From the NCBI RefSeq assembly GCF_900110955.1, contig NZ_FOFR01000002.1:620001-684000 (forward strand): 64,000 nucleotides of DNA. The letters are read 5' to 3'. The translations under genes were made by a program, and so were the position numbers. Shown one piece after another: positions 6,646 through 15,704 of this stretch (its first letter is position 1; each line of letters starts with the position of its first letter). This DNA comes from Lentzea xinjiangensis (GTDB lineage: Bacteria; Actinomycetota; Actinomycetes; Mycobacteriales; Pseudonocardiaceae). The notes beneath the pieces were generated by a model that was not told where the DNA came from, made no database searches, and saw only the letters and a list, made by a program, of their open reading frames with translations.

Positions 6646-9411
6646 CTAAACCTCGGAGGACAGCGCGTCCAGCGCGGCCCGCACCTCGATCGCCCGTGCC
6701 GAGTTGACCTGCGAGAACAACCGCAGTGCCTCGGTCAGTTCCGCCGCCGCGGCAACCCATTCCGCCCGTCGGAGCAACACCCCGCCGAGCACGTGGCGGC
6801 CGAAGCCCTCCAGGTGGGTCACCTCGGCGACGGCGGCCTGGTCGACGACCTGCCTGGCGAGCGACTCCGCCTGGTCCAGCGAGCCCGCCTGCAGGTGCAG
6901 CTCGGCCAGGTTGGCCAGCCCGCGGAGCAACGCCACCTGGTCGCCGGAGCGGCGGTACACCTCGACCGCGTGGGCCTGGTGCTGCAACGCGACCTCCACG
7001 CGGCCGCGGGCCTGTTCGACCTGCGCCACGTTGTTGAGCCCGTGGCCCTCGCCGACGACGTCGCCGGACTGCTGGGCGAGCTGCACGGACTCCCAGAAGT
7101 GCAGCAGCGCCTCGTCGTGCTGCTCCAACCGGAACAGGACGTCCGCGAGCTGGGCGAGCGTCAGCACCAGGTACTGGCGCTCGCCCAGCTCCACCGCGAG
7201 CCGGTGCGCACGGCGGGCGTCCGGCAGCAGGACGGGGCGTCCCAGCCGGGCGTTCGTCGTGTAGGCCGTGTCCAGCATCAGGACCTGGCCGAGGCGGCTC
7301 CCCGTCACCTCGGCCGAGGCCAGGCCGAACCCGACCAGCGCCACCCACTCCCCCGTGAGCGCGCGCACGGTCGCGTAGGTGTGCAGCAGCCTCACCAGCT
7401 GCCACACCTGGTCGTGCAGGCCCGCCTCGGCGGACGCGTGCACGACCGCGACGACGTTGGGCCACTCCCGGTCGAACCAGGCGATCGGGTCGCCGTAGGC
7501 CGGCAACGGCGTGGACCCGTTGTCGCCCAACGCGAAGTCCAGCCCGTCCCTGGCCGGCCGGATGGCGCGGCGGGCGTGGTCGCAGGCGACGAGGTAGTAG
7601 TTCACCAGGCGCCGCAACGAGTCCCGGTCCGACCGGCCCGCCCCGCGCACGTGCAGGCGCACCAGCTCGTGCATCGTGTACCCGTCCGGCCACGGTTCGA
7701 CCAGCAGGTTCACCCCGACGAGCTGGGAGAGCCGGTCGCGGGCCGACTCGACGCGGGTGCGCGTGAGCGCGGCCACGGCGTGCGAGGACATCCAGCGTCC
7801 GGGCGCCAAGCCCACCGACGTGAAGACCTCGCCCAGGTCGGCCGGCAGGTCGCGGGTCGACAGGTCCAGCGCCCGCGACACCCCCACCCCCGCCTCCGGC
7901 AGGTTCAGGCCGCGCATCCGGTGCCCGTCGTCGGCCAGCTCCCCCACCAGCTCCTCGACGGTCCACTCCGGACTGATCACGAGCTTGGCCGCGGCCACCC
8001 GCAGTGCCAGCGGCAGCCCGCCGCACAGCTCGGCGAGCTTGCGCGCCGCCGCCGGGTCCTCCGCCGACAGCGGCTTGCCCAGCACTTCGTCCACGAGCTC
8101 ACGGGCCGCGTCGTCGTCCAGCGGGCCGAGCTTGCGCACGCGGGCGCTGTTCGTGACGACGAGCCGTTCCAGCCGGCTGCGCGACGTCACCAGCACCACC
8201 GAGCCGGACCCCGGCGGCAGCAGCGGCTGGACCTGCTCGACGGCCGTGGCGTCGTCCAGCACCACCAGCACGCGGCGGCGGTTGAGCAGCGACCGGTACA
8301 GCCCGACGCGGTCTTCCACCGCGACCGGCACGCCGTCCGCCGGCACGCCCAGCGCCACCAGGAACCTGGTCAGCACCTCGCCCGGTTCGGCGTCGCCGAG
8401 CGACGCGAACAGCACGCCGTGCGGGAACATCTCGGAGTTCTCGTGGCCCCACGTGATCGCGAGGGCGCTCTTGCCGACACCGGGCGGGCCGGTCAGCACC
8501 GCCACGGTCGTCGCGAGCAGGTTCCTGGCGGCGCAGAGGTCGTCGAGCCACGCCTTGTCGTCGTCGCGCCCGAACAGCCGGGTCGCGGACGCGGGCAGCA
8601 GCGCCGGCGCCACGATCCCCGCCCGCGGTGCGACGGGACGCGACTCGACCGGGCCGACCACGGCGAGCGCCGGATCGTCGCGCAGCACCTGTTCCTGCAG
8701 CAGCCGCAGCTCGGGACCGGGGTCGATGCCCAGCTCGTCCGCCGCGCGGCGCTGGAACCGCTGGTAGGTCTCGAGGGCGTCGGCGCGCTGCCCGGACCGG
8801 TACAGGGCGCGCATGCTGTGCGCGACCAGGCGTTCGCGGAACGGGTACTCGGTGCACAGCCCGCGCAGCTCGCCCACGAGCTCCAGGTGGCGGCCGAGCT
8901 CCAGCTCGGCGTCGATGCGCTCCTCCAGTGCCGAGAGCCGCAGCTCTTCGAGGTCGGAGGTCATCGGGTCGCCCGGCACGTCGGCGAGCACCGGCCCGCG
9001 CCAGAGCCCCAGCGCCTCGCGCAGCAAGCCCGCCCTGATGGCGGCGGGCTTGCCGCGGGACGACGCCACGAGCTGCCGGGCGCGGTGCAGGTCGAGGCGC
9101 CAGGGGTCCACGGTCAGCTGGTACCCGGTCGGCGTGGTGCGGATGGTCGCCGAGCGCGTGGGATCGGCCTCCTCCAGCACCTTGCGCAGCCGGGAGACGT
9201 AACCGTGCACGATCGTTCGCGCGGTGGCGGGCGGCGAGTCCGTCCAGAGCGCGTCGACGATCTGGTCGATCGAGACGGGTCGGTTCGCCTCGACGACCAG
9301 CATGGCCAGCAGGCCGCGCATGCCGCGCCGGCCCAGGTGGACGAGCCGTCCGTCCGCGAGGACCTGGAGTGGTCCGAGCACGCCGAACTCGAGTCCGGTT
9401 TTGCTCCGCAT
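6646..9411 (-). CDS. SARP/AfsR-family transcriptional regulator with NB-ARC and TPR domains
   Basis: 921 residues. Residues about 8-98 form the OmpR-like winged-helix DNA-binding domain of SARP proteins (ALWTDSPPATARTIVHGYVS). About 100-245 is the bacterial transcriptional activation domain. A GRD motif at 281 and Walker A GPPGVGKSA at 308-316 start an NB-ARC ATPase, followed by TPR-like helices to the end. Large SARPs of this type (AfsR) activate secondary metabolism in response to nucleotide binding. No biosynthetic core gene is nearby, so this is probably a global or remote-acting regulator. The ATG is preceded by GGAGGGG; divergent from the ADP-ribosylglycohydrolase gene. Confidence 0.93.
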   Translation of the reverse strand: MRSKTGLEFGVLGPLQVLADGRLVHLGRRGMRGLLAMLVVEANRPVSIDQIVDALWTDSPPATARTIVHGYVSRLRKVLEEADPTRSATIRTTPTGYQLTVDPWRLDLHRARQLVASSRGKPAAIRAGLLREALGLWRGPVLADVPGDPMTSDLEELRLSALEERIDAELELGRHLELVGELRGLCTEYPFRERLVAHSMRALYRSGQRADALETYQRFQRRAADELGIDPGPELRLLQEQVLRDDPALAVVGPVESRPVAPRAGIVAPALLPASATRLFGRDDDKAWLDDLCAARNLLATTVAVLTGPPGVGKSALAITWGHENSEMFPHGVLFASLGDAEPGEVLTRFLVALGVPADGVPVAVEDRVGLYRSLLNRRRVLVVLDDATAVEQVQPLLPPGSGSVVLVTSRSRLERLVVTNSARVRKLGPLDDDAARELVDEVLGKPLSAEDPAAARKLAELCGGLPLALRVAAAKLVISPEWTVEELVGELADDGHRMRGLNLPEAGVGVSRALDLSTRDLPADLGEVFTSVGLAPGRWMSSHAVAALTRTRVESARDRLSQLVGVNLLVEPWPDGYTMHELVRLHVRGAGRSDRDSLRRLVNYYLVACDHARRAIRPARDGLDFALGDNGSTPLPAYGDPIAWFDREWPNVVAVVHASAEAGLHDQVWQLVRLLHTYATVRALTGEWVALVGFGLASAEVTGSRLGQVLMLDTAYTTNARLGRPVLLPDARRAHRLAVELGERQYLVLTLAQLADVLFRLEQHDEALLHFWESVQLAQQSGDVVGEGHGLNNVAQVEQARGRVEVALQHQAHAVEVYRRSGDQVALLRGLANLAELHLQAGSLDQAESLARQVVDQAAVAEVTHLEGFGRHVLGGVLLRRAEWVAAAAELTEALRLFSQVNSARAIEVRAALDALSSEV

Positions 9412-9502
9412 ACCCCTCCTTCTCCCGTGCTGACCTCGTCACTTCAACAGGTGCGGGAGGGGCCGTCTCAGATACAAGTGCGGCCCGAGTTGGACGAGAC
9501 GC

Positions 9503-9508
9503 TACTGT
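9503..9508 (+). promoter_or_regulatory. -10 element TACTGT, leaderless start
   Basis: TACTGT ends six bases before GTG 9515, with no ribosome site between, as expected for a leaderless transcript. Confidence 0.5.
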
Positions 9509-9514
9509 TCATCC

Positions 9515-10549
9515 GTGCCGCGAGATCGGAACTCCGTGGTTGACCGCGGCGCCGGGTGCCTCCTCGGCGGCGCTCTCGGTGATGCCCTGGGCGCGCCCGT
9601 GCAGTACCTCGGCTGGGCCGACATCCAGCGCGAACACGGTCCCGAGGGCGTGCTGGCGCCGCCGAAGCCCGCCCTGTTCACCGACGACACCCAGCTCACG
9701 CTCTTCACCGCCGACGGCTACCTGCGCGCGTGGGTGCGCGGGAAGAGGACGGGCGAGTGGGAGCCGGCGGAGATGGTGTGGCACAGCTACCGGCGCTGGC
9801 TCGTCACCCAGCAGCAGCCCGCCCCCGAACAGGGTGCGGTGGGCCTGCTCGCGGACGAGAGGCTGTACGAGAGCCGTTCGCCGGGGCTGACGTGCCTGCG
9901 CGCGCTGGCCGCGGAAACACCGTCCACACCGGAGAACCCGCACAACGAGTCGTCCGGCTGCAACGGCGTCACGCGCACCGCGCCCGCCGGCTTCGCGCCG
10001 TCCGCGGCGATCGCGTACGACCTGGGCTGCCGGTTCGCCGCGCTGACGCACGGCGGCACGGGCGGCTGGGTGTCCGGCGGCGCGCTCGCGCTGCTGGTCC
10101 ACCTGCTCGCCGTGAAGGGCAGGCCGCTGCGCGAGGCGATCGACCAGGTCATCGGCCGGGTGTTGCGCGACGACACCTACACCGCGACGGTGCTGACCCG
10201 CGCGGTGGTGCTGGCCGAGGAGCACGACGGCGACTCGTCCGTGCGCGTCGACCGGCTGGGCAGCGGCTGGACCGGCCCGGAGGCGCTGGCCATCGCCGTC
10301 TACACCGTGCTCACGCACCCGAAGCCGGTGCAGTTCGTGGACGCGATGCGGGCCGCCGCCAACCACTCCGGCGGAAGTGACGCGACGGCGGCGCTGACCG
10401 GGAACATCCTCGGCGCGCTGCACGGCACCGAGGCGCTGCCCCGCGACTGGCTGAGCGGGCTCGAGATGGTGGACGTGCTGGACGCGATGGGCCGGGACCT
10501 CGGCATGTCCGCCGTGAACATCGACTTCAACGAGGACCGTTACGCCTGA
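9515..10549 (+). CDS. ADP-ribosylglycohydrolase family protein
   Basis: 344 residues. The family's first metal-binding motif is seen as TDDTQ (56-60), after GALGDALGAPVQ (20-30). The C-terminal metal motif, usually GDxDSTGAI, appears as HSGGSDATAALTGNILGA near residues 286-303, with Ala where Ser is usual. Enzymes of this group remove ADP-ribose from proteins, nucleic acids or small molecules. GTG 9515 is leaderless by position; GTG 9536 is an alternative. The gene is divergent from the SARP gene across 103 bases. The target is unknown. Confidence 0.88.
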   Translation: MPRDRNSVVDRGAGCLLGGALGDALGAPVQYLGWADIQREHGPEGVLAPPKPALFTDDTQLTLFTADGYLRAWVRGKRTGEWEPAEMVWHSYRRWLVTQQQPAPEQGAVGLLADERLYESRSPGLTCLRALAAETPSTPENPHNESSGCNGVTRTAPAGFAPSAAIAYDLGCRFAALTHGGTGGWVSGGALALLVHLLAVKGRPLREAIDQVIGRVLRDDTYTATVLTRAVVLAEEHDGDSSVRVDRLGSGWTGPEALAIAVYTVLTHPKPVQFVDAMRAAANHSGGSDATAALTGNILGALHGTEALPRDWLSGLEMVDVLDAMGRDLGMSAVNIDFNEDRYA

Positions 10550-10595
10550 CCGGCTTCGCACCCGCGAGACGTCCGGTCCGGCGGCGGGAACAGAA

Positions 10596-10643
10596 AGAGC
10601 CCGTCCGGCGCGCGCTCCCGAATTCGCTCGCCGGACAGGCTCT
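10596..10643. terminator. Bidirectional terminator
   Basis: A 15-base stem with one mismatch (AGAGCCCGTCCGGCG with CGCCGGACAGGCTCT) between the convergent ADP-ribosylglycohydrolase and ApbE genes. Confidence 0.85.
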
Positions 10644-10759
10644 CTCGCACGAGTTGTTGGTCGACAGCAGGCCGGGTCTTGCCCCGAGCGCGAGCTCCGA
10701 TCCAGCTCTTGATCAACGAGAAACGTGCCCCGGAGTCAAAGCTCCGTTGGCCTGGCATG

Positions 10760-11500
10760 TTAACAGAGGTGTACCGGAAGTCCAGGACTCGAGTGCACGC
10801 GTCGATCTTCGTCGACGATGAAGACCTCGCACCCCTCCTGCGCGGCCGCCCACCCGATCCCGTCCCTGCCCAGCGCAAACGCTGCTGTGGCGGTGGTGTC
10901 CGCGATCGCGAGGTCGTCGGCGAAAATCGTCACCGACAGGAGTCCGGTGACGGGCTCGCCGGTCCGGCCGTCGACGATGTGGTGCCCGCGCTCGTACAAC
11001 GCTGACGTGGCAACGGCTCCGTCCCGCACGCCGAGCACGACGCAGACCTGGTCGGCGAGATCGGGATGGCGAACGCCCACGCGCCAAGGCTTTCCCGGTT
11101 CGGGCTCGCCGGAGGTCACGACGTCACCGCCCGCGTTGACGCAGAACGAGGTCGCCCCGCCCTCGCGCAGGACGTCCGCGGCCCGCTGCACGGCCCAGCC
11201 CTTCACGACCGCGCACGGGTCGAGCCCGCGGCCGGGCACGTTCGCCGTGAACGCGCCGCCGGTCGACTCCTCGTACCAGTCGCACAGGGAGAGGACCTCG
11301 ACCAGATCCGGGGTGAGCTCCTCCACGCCGAGCTCACCCCGGTCCAGTCTGGACACTTCGCTGCTCGGCTTGAACGGCGAGAACCGCTCGTCCGCCTCCC
11401 TCAGCCACGCGAAGGCCCGGTCGGCCAGTGCGGCGTCGCCGTCACGCAGGTCCACCGAGATCGGCAGGCCCATGATGTGCTCGACGCGCCGCACGGCCAC
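10760..11500 (-). CDS. apbE: ApbE-like FAD:protein FMN transferase
   Basis: 246 residues. ApbE transfers FMN from FAD to a threonine or serine of a target protein. Motifs seen are DPCAVVKGWAV (K100, G101), NAGGDV (122-127), and HHIVDGRTGEP (173-183) with the following ADDLAIADTTATAAF metal segment. The protein is shorter than many ApbE proteins (about 300-350) and lacks a signal peptide or lipobox. The FMN-binding gene directly upstream, sharing the strand with only two bases between, encodes the likely acceptor. Confidence 0.92.
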   Translation of the reverse strand: MAVRRVEHIMGLPISVDLRDGDAALADRAFAWLREADERFSPFKPSSEVSRLDRGELGVEELTPDLVEVLSLCDWYEESTGGAFTANVPGRGLDPCAVVKGWAVQRAADVLREGGATSFCVNAGGDVVTSGEPEPGKPWRVGVRHPDLADQVCVVLGVRDGAVATSALYERGHHIVDGRTGEPVTGLLSVTIFADDLAIADTTATAAFALGRDGIGWAAAQEGCEVFIVDEDRRVHSSPGLPVHLC

Positions 11501-11502
11501 GC

Positions 11503-12006
11503 CTACCGCGCTCCGTCGATCGCGGCCTGCAGCGACTGCCGGTAGCCCTCGGAGGTCGCCGTCGCGCCGGACACCGTGTCGATGTCCGCGCTCTGCGCCT
11601 TGAGCGCCGACTCCCGCAGCAGCGGCAGCGCCATCCTGGTCGGGTTGCTGTTGGGCGCCCGCAACGCCTTGACGTCGGTGATCTTGGCGCTCTGGAAGGT
11701 GACCTGCACCTGCACGGTGCCTTCCGACGTCTGCACCGCCGGCCCGGACACGGTGCGGGGCTGGGCCTGCTGCGGTTGCGGCTGCTGGGCCGACGGCGCG
11801 GCTCCGGTCGCCCTGGGCGCGGTGGACCCGCTCGCCTTCGGCGCGGACGCCGTCGTCTGCGGCGCGGACTGTTGTTGTTGCTGCTGCTGGGTTTCCGGCG
11901 CGGCAACCTCGCTGATCTCGCCCCCGTGGCCGGAGCCCGGCGAGTACAGCCAGACCGGGACCAGGCCGGCCACGCTCAGCGCCAGGACGGGAATTGCCCT
12001 CTTCAC
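11503..12006 (-). CDS. Exported FMN-binding domain protein (flavin acceptor)
   Basis: 167 residues from GTG 12006, with AAGGGG upstream. A signal-anchor helix (residues 4-20) is followed by a low-complexity Gln/Pro/Ala linker that includes seven consecutive Gln (40-46). An FMN-binding domain fills about 88-167. The flavinylation motif SGATAT is at 146-151, and FMN would be linked to the last Thr. The domain should face outward, held on the membrane. Neighbours (ApbE and a ferric-reductase-like flavoprotein) indicate that it relays electrons out of the membrane. The terminal acceptor is unknown. Confidence 0.9.
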   Translation of the reverse strand: MKRAIPVLALSVAGLVPVWLYSPGSGHGGEISEVAAPETQQQQQQQSAPQTTASAPKASGSTAPRATGAAPSAQQPQPQQAQPRTVSGPAVQTSEGTVQVQVTFQSAKITDVKALRAPNSNPTRMALPLLRESALKAQSADIDTVSGATATSEGYRQSLQAAIDGAR

Positions 12007-12020
12007 GTCGTCGGACCCCT

Positions 12021-13379
12021 TCAGTCGGCCAGCGCGAAGCGCTCGGCGTGGACCTGGTTGGCAGGCACTCCCAGCTCGTCGAGGCTGCGGACCACGGCGT
12101 CGGTCATGCCGTTCGGGCCGCAGATGAAGACGTCGCGGTCCTGCACGTCCGGCACCAGCGCGGCGATGTTCTCCGGGCCGAGCAGCGGACCGTTCGCGGT
12201 GATGGTCTTCGAGGACCCGGTGACCAGGCGCAGCACCGCGCCCTTCGCCCTGACCAGTCCTTCGATCTCGCGCAGCAGCACGGCTTCCCGCGGGTCGCTC
12301 ACCCGGTACAGCACCACGACGTGGCCCCGGATCTCCTCCAGCAGCGCGCGGATCGGCGTGACGCCGACACCACCGGCGACGAGGAGCGCGTTCGCCTTGG
12401 TCTGGTGCATGGTCGTGAAGGCGCCGTACGGCCCCTCGGCGAACACCCTGGTGCCGACCCGGACGTTGCGGACGTCGGCGCTGCCCTCGCCGAGCGCCTT
12501 CGCGGTGAGCCGCAGGTACTTGCCGTTCGGCGCCGCGGACAGCGAGAACGGGTTGGCCTGCCACCAGCGGTCCTTGGTCAGGAAGCGCCAGAGGAAGAAC
12601 TGGCCCGCCTTCGCGCCCAGCCGGTCGAGGTCCCTGCCCTCGATGTAGACCGAGACGACGTTGTGCGCCTCCGGCACGACGGCGGCGACGCGGAACTGAT
12701 GGCGCCAGTTGCGCCAGAGCGGGAGCACCAGCCGGCCGGCGAAGACCGAGCCGAGCGCGACCGTCCAGAGCCCCCACCAGTACCCGGTCGCGAGCGCGGA
12801 GTTGCGGAACGTGCTGCCGACCGCGACCTGGTGCGTGAAGGCGAGGAAGATCGCGATGTAGGTGTAGAGGTGGATGAAGTGCCAGGTCTCGTAGGCCATC
12901 CGGCGCCGCGCGAAGCGGGCGGAGACCACGCCGACGACCATGATGATCGCCCACGCCACGAGCGCGCGGAGGATGCCCTCCAGCTCGGTGGCCTGGCGTA
13001 CGACCTCGGCGACGGGGCCCTCGTCACCGGCGTTGCCGAACGCGATGAAGACCAGGTGGCCGACCAGCATCCAGAAGATCGTGAAGCCCACCCACCGGTG
13101 CCACGAGGTCAGCTTGTCCATGCCCAGCCGGCGGTCGAGCCACGGCAGCCGCGCGACCAGCAGGAGCTGGAACGCCATCGCGAGCGCGCCGTACAGACCC
13201 GTCAGCCGGCCGAGGTTCACCAGCTTGTCGGAGCCGGTGCCGGCCGCGTCGAACAGGTAGGTGACGAACGCCGCGTTGGCCAGGAGGAACAGGGAGAGAC
13301 CGGCTTTGGCCAGCGCCTTGTGCGGCGTCGCCCGCCCGGCCGGAGCCGGTCGCACGGGGTGCGGCAGGGTGGTCGTCAC
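12021..13379 (-). CDS. Ferric-reductase-like transmembrane flavoprotein (FAD/NAD(P)H)
   Basis: 452 residues from GTG 13379, preceded by GAGGAG. The N-terminal half has about six membrane helices with candidate haem-ligating His in TSWHRWVGF, VGHLVF, ETWHFIHLYTY and FTHQ. The C-terminal half is a ferredoxin-NADP reductase module, with the FAD motif FSLSAAP, nucleotide-binding AGGVGVTPIRAL and the final CGPNGM. It would move electrons from cytoplasmic NAD(P)H across the membrane. It is the first gene of an operon with the FMN-binding protein and ApbE. Confidence 0.9.
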   Translation of the reverse strand: MTTTLPHPVRPAPAGRATPHKALAKAGLSLFLLANAAFVTYLFDAAGTGSDKLVNLGRLTGLYGALAMAFQLLLVARLPWLDRRLGMDKLTSWHRWVGFTIFWMLVGHLVFIAFGNAGDEGPVAEVVRQATELEGILRALVAWAIIMVVGVVSARFARRRMAYETWHFIHLYTYIAIFLAFTHQVAVGSTFRNSALATGYWWGLWTVALGSVFAGRLVLPLWRNWRHQFRVAAVVPEAHNVVSVYIEGRDLDRLGAKAGQFFLWRFLTKDRWWQANPFSLSAAPNGKYLRLTAKALGEGSADVRNVRVGTRVFAEGPYGAFTTMHQTKANALLVAGGVGVTPIRALLEEIRGHVVVLYRVSDPREAVLLREIEGLVRAKGAVLRLVTGSSKTITANGPLLGPENIAALVPDVQDRDVFICGPNGMTDAVVRSLDELGVPANQVHAERFALAD

Positions 13380-13506
13380 GGCGGGCTCCTCGATCGGGCG
13401 GTCGCTGGCGGTCTTCGTCGGTCGTGGTCGATCCTCTGCGCCGGAGCTGTGGCTCCGCTTTGCCCGGGCTGTCGACTTCCTGTCGATCGAGCGGGCGGAG
13501 CACCAG

Positions 13507-14223
13507 GTGACGCACCATGAGCACGTGGACAAGGGGAACTCGGTTCGATTGCTCGTCGTGGACGACGAGCCGCACATCGCTGACCTGGTCGCGACGGTCG
13601 CCCGGTACGAGGGCTGGCAGGCCACCACCGCGCTCAACGGCGAGGACGCGCTCAGGGAGGCCGCCGAGTTCCAGCCGGACATCGTCGTGCTCGACCTCAT
13701 GCTGCCTGACCTGGACGGATTCACCGTTCTCGATCGGATGCGGGCGGCCGGCGCGATGGTCCCAGTGGTGTTCTTGACCGCCCGTGACGGCACCGCGGAC
13801 CGTGTGGCGGGACTCACCCGAGGCGGCGACGACTACCTCGTGAAGCCTTTTTCCGTCGAGGAGCTGATGGCCCGCCTGCGGGCCGTGCTGCGCCGTTCGA
13901 CGGGCCCGTCGTGGAAGCGTTCCGTGCTGAAGGTCGCCGACCTGGTGATGGACGAGGACACGCGCGAGGTCCGCCGGGGCGGCAAGCTGGTGACGCTGAC
14001 GCCGACCGAGTACGAGCTGCTGCGCTACCTGATGCGCCGCTCGCCGGCCGTGCTGACGAAGGCGCAGATCCTCGACCACGTGTGGGAGTACGACTTCGGC
14101 GGCCGCTCGAACGTGGTCGAGCTGGTCATCTCCCACCTGCGCCGCAAGCTCGACGACGGCCGCGAGCCGCTGATCCACACCGTGCGCGGCGTGGGGTACG
14201 TGCTCCGCCGAGCCGCGGAGTGA
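13507..14223 (+). CDS. OmpR-family response regulator
   Basis: 238 residues. GTG 13507 is chosen because GGAG lies six bases upstream. The receiver domain has acidic residues VVDDE (17-21), phospho-acceptor D63 in VLDLMLPD, and the conserved Lys in LVKPF near residue 113. The C-terminal winged helix (TPTEYELLRYLM...VRGVGYVLRR) binds DNA. It is coupled to the sensor kinase by a GTGA overlap and is divergent from the electron-transfer operon across about 127 bases, which makes that operon a likely target. Confidence 0.94.
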   Translation: MTHHEHVDKGNSVRLLVVDDEPHIADLVATVARYEGWQATTALNGEDALREAAEFQPDIVVLDLMLPDLDGFTVLDRMRAAGAMVPVVFLTARDGTADRVAGLTRGGDDYLVKPFSVEELMARLRAVLRRSTGPSWKRSVLKVADLVMDEDTREVRRGGKLVTLTPTEYELLRYLMRRSPAVLTKAQILDHVWEYDFGGRSNVVELVISHLRRKLDDGREPLIHTVRGVGYVLRRAAE

Positions 14224-15704
14224 GCGGACCCGTGAAGCTCGCGGTGAAACCCGTCGGCCAATGGCGGCTCGGGACCCGTCTCGCCCTGGCCCTGGGCGCG
14301 CTGGCGCTGACCGTGTTCGTGATCGTCGGCTGGGTCATGGTCACGTCGATGCAGACCTTCCTGGACCGCCGCCTCGACGACCAGATCGCGATCAGCCAGC
14401 AGGGCGCGGCCAAGGAGGTCGAGTACCACCTCAAGGTCAGCAAGCTCCCGCCCGACTGGTTCGCCGTCGTCTACAAGGTGGAGAACGGCGAGCTGCGCGC
14501 CCAGCCGGGCGACCAGCAGCCGGAGGACCGCGCGGAGTTCGACGCCATCGCGAGGAAGGCGTTGAACGGCGACACGTTCGAGACCGAGTACCTGCGCGGC
14601 GACGGCAAGTTCCGGCTGCGCGCGTGCGAGGTCAGGGAGAACGAGATCGTGCTGGTCAGCGCGGCTCCGATGAACGACAGGGACGGCACGATCTCGCAGC
14701 TCGTGACGGTCGGCGTGATCGCGTTCCTGGCCGCGCTCGTCACGTTGGTGGTGGGCGGCCAGGCACTGATCCGCAAGGGCATGCAACCGCTGTCGGACAT
14801 GGCCGACACCGCGCATGACATCTCCTCGCAGGACCTGACGGACTCGGGCGATCTCGCCGTGCGGGTGGACGGGCGGGGCGGCGGCGTCGAGGTGGAGGAG
14901 CTGCGCGAGGCGTTCAACAAGATGCTCGCCCACATCGACTCCTCCTTGGCCGCCCGTACGGCCGCGGAGCAACGGCTCCGGCGGTTCATCGCCGACGCGT
15001 CGCACGAGCTGCGCACGCCGTTGACGTCGTTGCGCGGTTACGCGGACCTGTTCAAGTACGCGGCGGCGAACGAGCCGGGCGAACGCGAGAAGCACCTGGA
15101 GAAGCTCCGGTCGGAGGCGGCCAGGATGAGCGTGCTGCTCGACGACCTGCTGCTGCTGGCCCGCTTGGACTCCGCGGAGTCGGAGCCGCCGCTGCGCCAG
15201 GAGGAGCTGGACCTCGCCGTGGTCGCGGAGGCGGCGGCGGACGCGTTCCGGGCGGCCAGGCCGTCGCACGCGCTGGAGGTCGACGCCGACACGGTGCTGA
15301 TGACCGCGGACGCGACCCGCCTGCGGCAGGTGCTCGACAACCTGCTGACCAACGCGGCCGTGCACACCCCGCCGGGAACCGCGGTGCGGGTGCGGGTGAC
15401 CGCCGAGAACGGCTCGGCCGTGCTCAGGGTGAGCGACACCGGCCCCGGCATCCCGGAGGCGGACCAGGCGCGGATCTTCGACCGGTTCTACCGCGTGGAC
15501 GACTCGCGGACCCGCCAGCGCGGTGGCAGCGGCCTCGGCCTCGCCGTGGTGCAGTCGCTCGTGCACGCGCACGGCGGCACGATCGAGCTGACCAGCCGCC
15601 CCTCCTCCACAACCTTCACCATCCGCCTCCCCCGCCTTGTGGGGAACGCGGGGCCCCCGCGTTCCCCACAAGGAAACGCGGGGCCCCCGCGTTCCCAGAA
15701 CTAG
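14220..15704 (+). CDS. Sensor histidine kinase with repeat-derived C-terminus
   Basis: 494 residues. A first membrane helix (about 18-40), an extracytoplasmic sensor region to about 155, a second helix (about 160-182), a HAMP linker, the HisKA box with H262 (DASHELRTPL), and an ATP-binding HATPase domain (DTGPGIP, GSGLGLAVV). The protein normally ends near IRLPR. Here about 20 more residues, with two copies of GNAGPPRS, are encoded by palindrome copy 2. The stop TAG shares CTAG with the stop of the convergent aldo/keto reductase gene. Confidence 0.93.
   Translation: MSGPVKLAVKPVGQWRLGTRLALALGALALTVFVIVGWVMVTSMQTFLDRRLDDQIAISQQGAAKEVEYHLKVSKLPPDWFAVVYKVENGELRAQPGDQQPEDRAEFDAIARKALNGDTFETEYLRGDGKFRLRACEVRENEIVLVSAAPMNDRDGTISQLVTVGVIAFLAALVTLVVGGQALIRKGMQPLSDMADTAHDISSQDLTDSGDLAVRVDGRGGGVEVEELREAFNKMLAHIDSSLAARTAAEQRLRRFIADASHELRTPLTSLRGYADLFKYAAANEPGEREKHLEKLRSEAARMSVLLDDLLLLARLDSAESEPPLRQEELDLAVVAEAAADAFRAARPSHALEVDADTVLMTADATRLRQVLDNLLTNAAVHTPPGTAVRVRVTAENGSAVLRVSDTGPGIPEADQARIFDRFYRVDDSRTRQRGGSGLGLAVVQSLVHAHGGTIELTSRPSSTTFTIRLPRLVGNAGPPRSPQGNAGPPRSQN
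15636..15696. repeat. Nested GC palindrome, copy 2 (inside the kinase gene end)
   Basis: Two palindromes side by side: an 18-pair stem at 15636-15672 and a second at 15672-15696, each centred on AACGCGGGGCCCCCGCGTT. Translated in frame it gives GNAGPPRS twice. It lies between convergent genes. Confidence 0.9.

Noticed and set aside
6424-9543. A 1039-residue protein opposite the SARP gene
   Set aside because: It is an antisense shadow in a high-GC third-codon pattern, with no motif.
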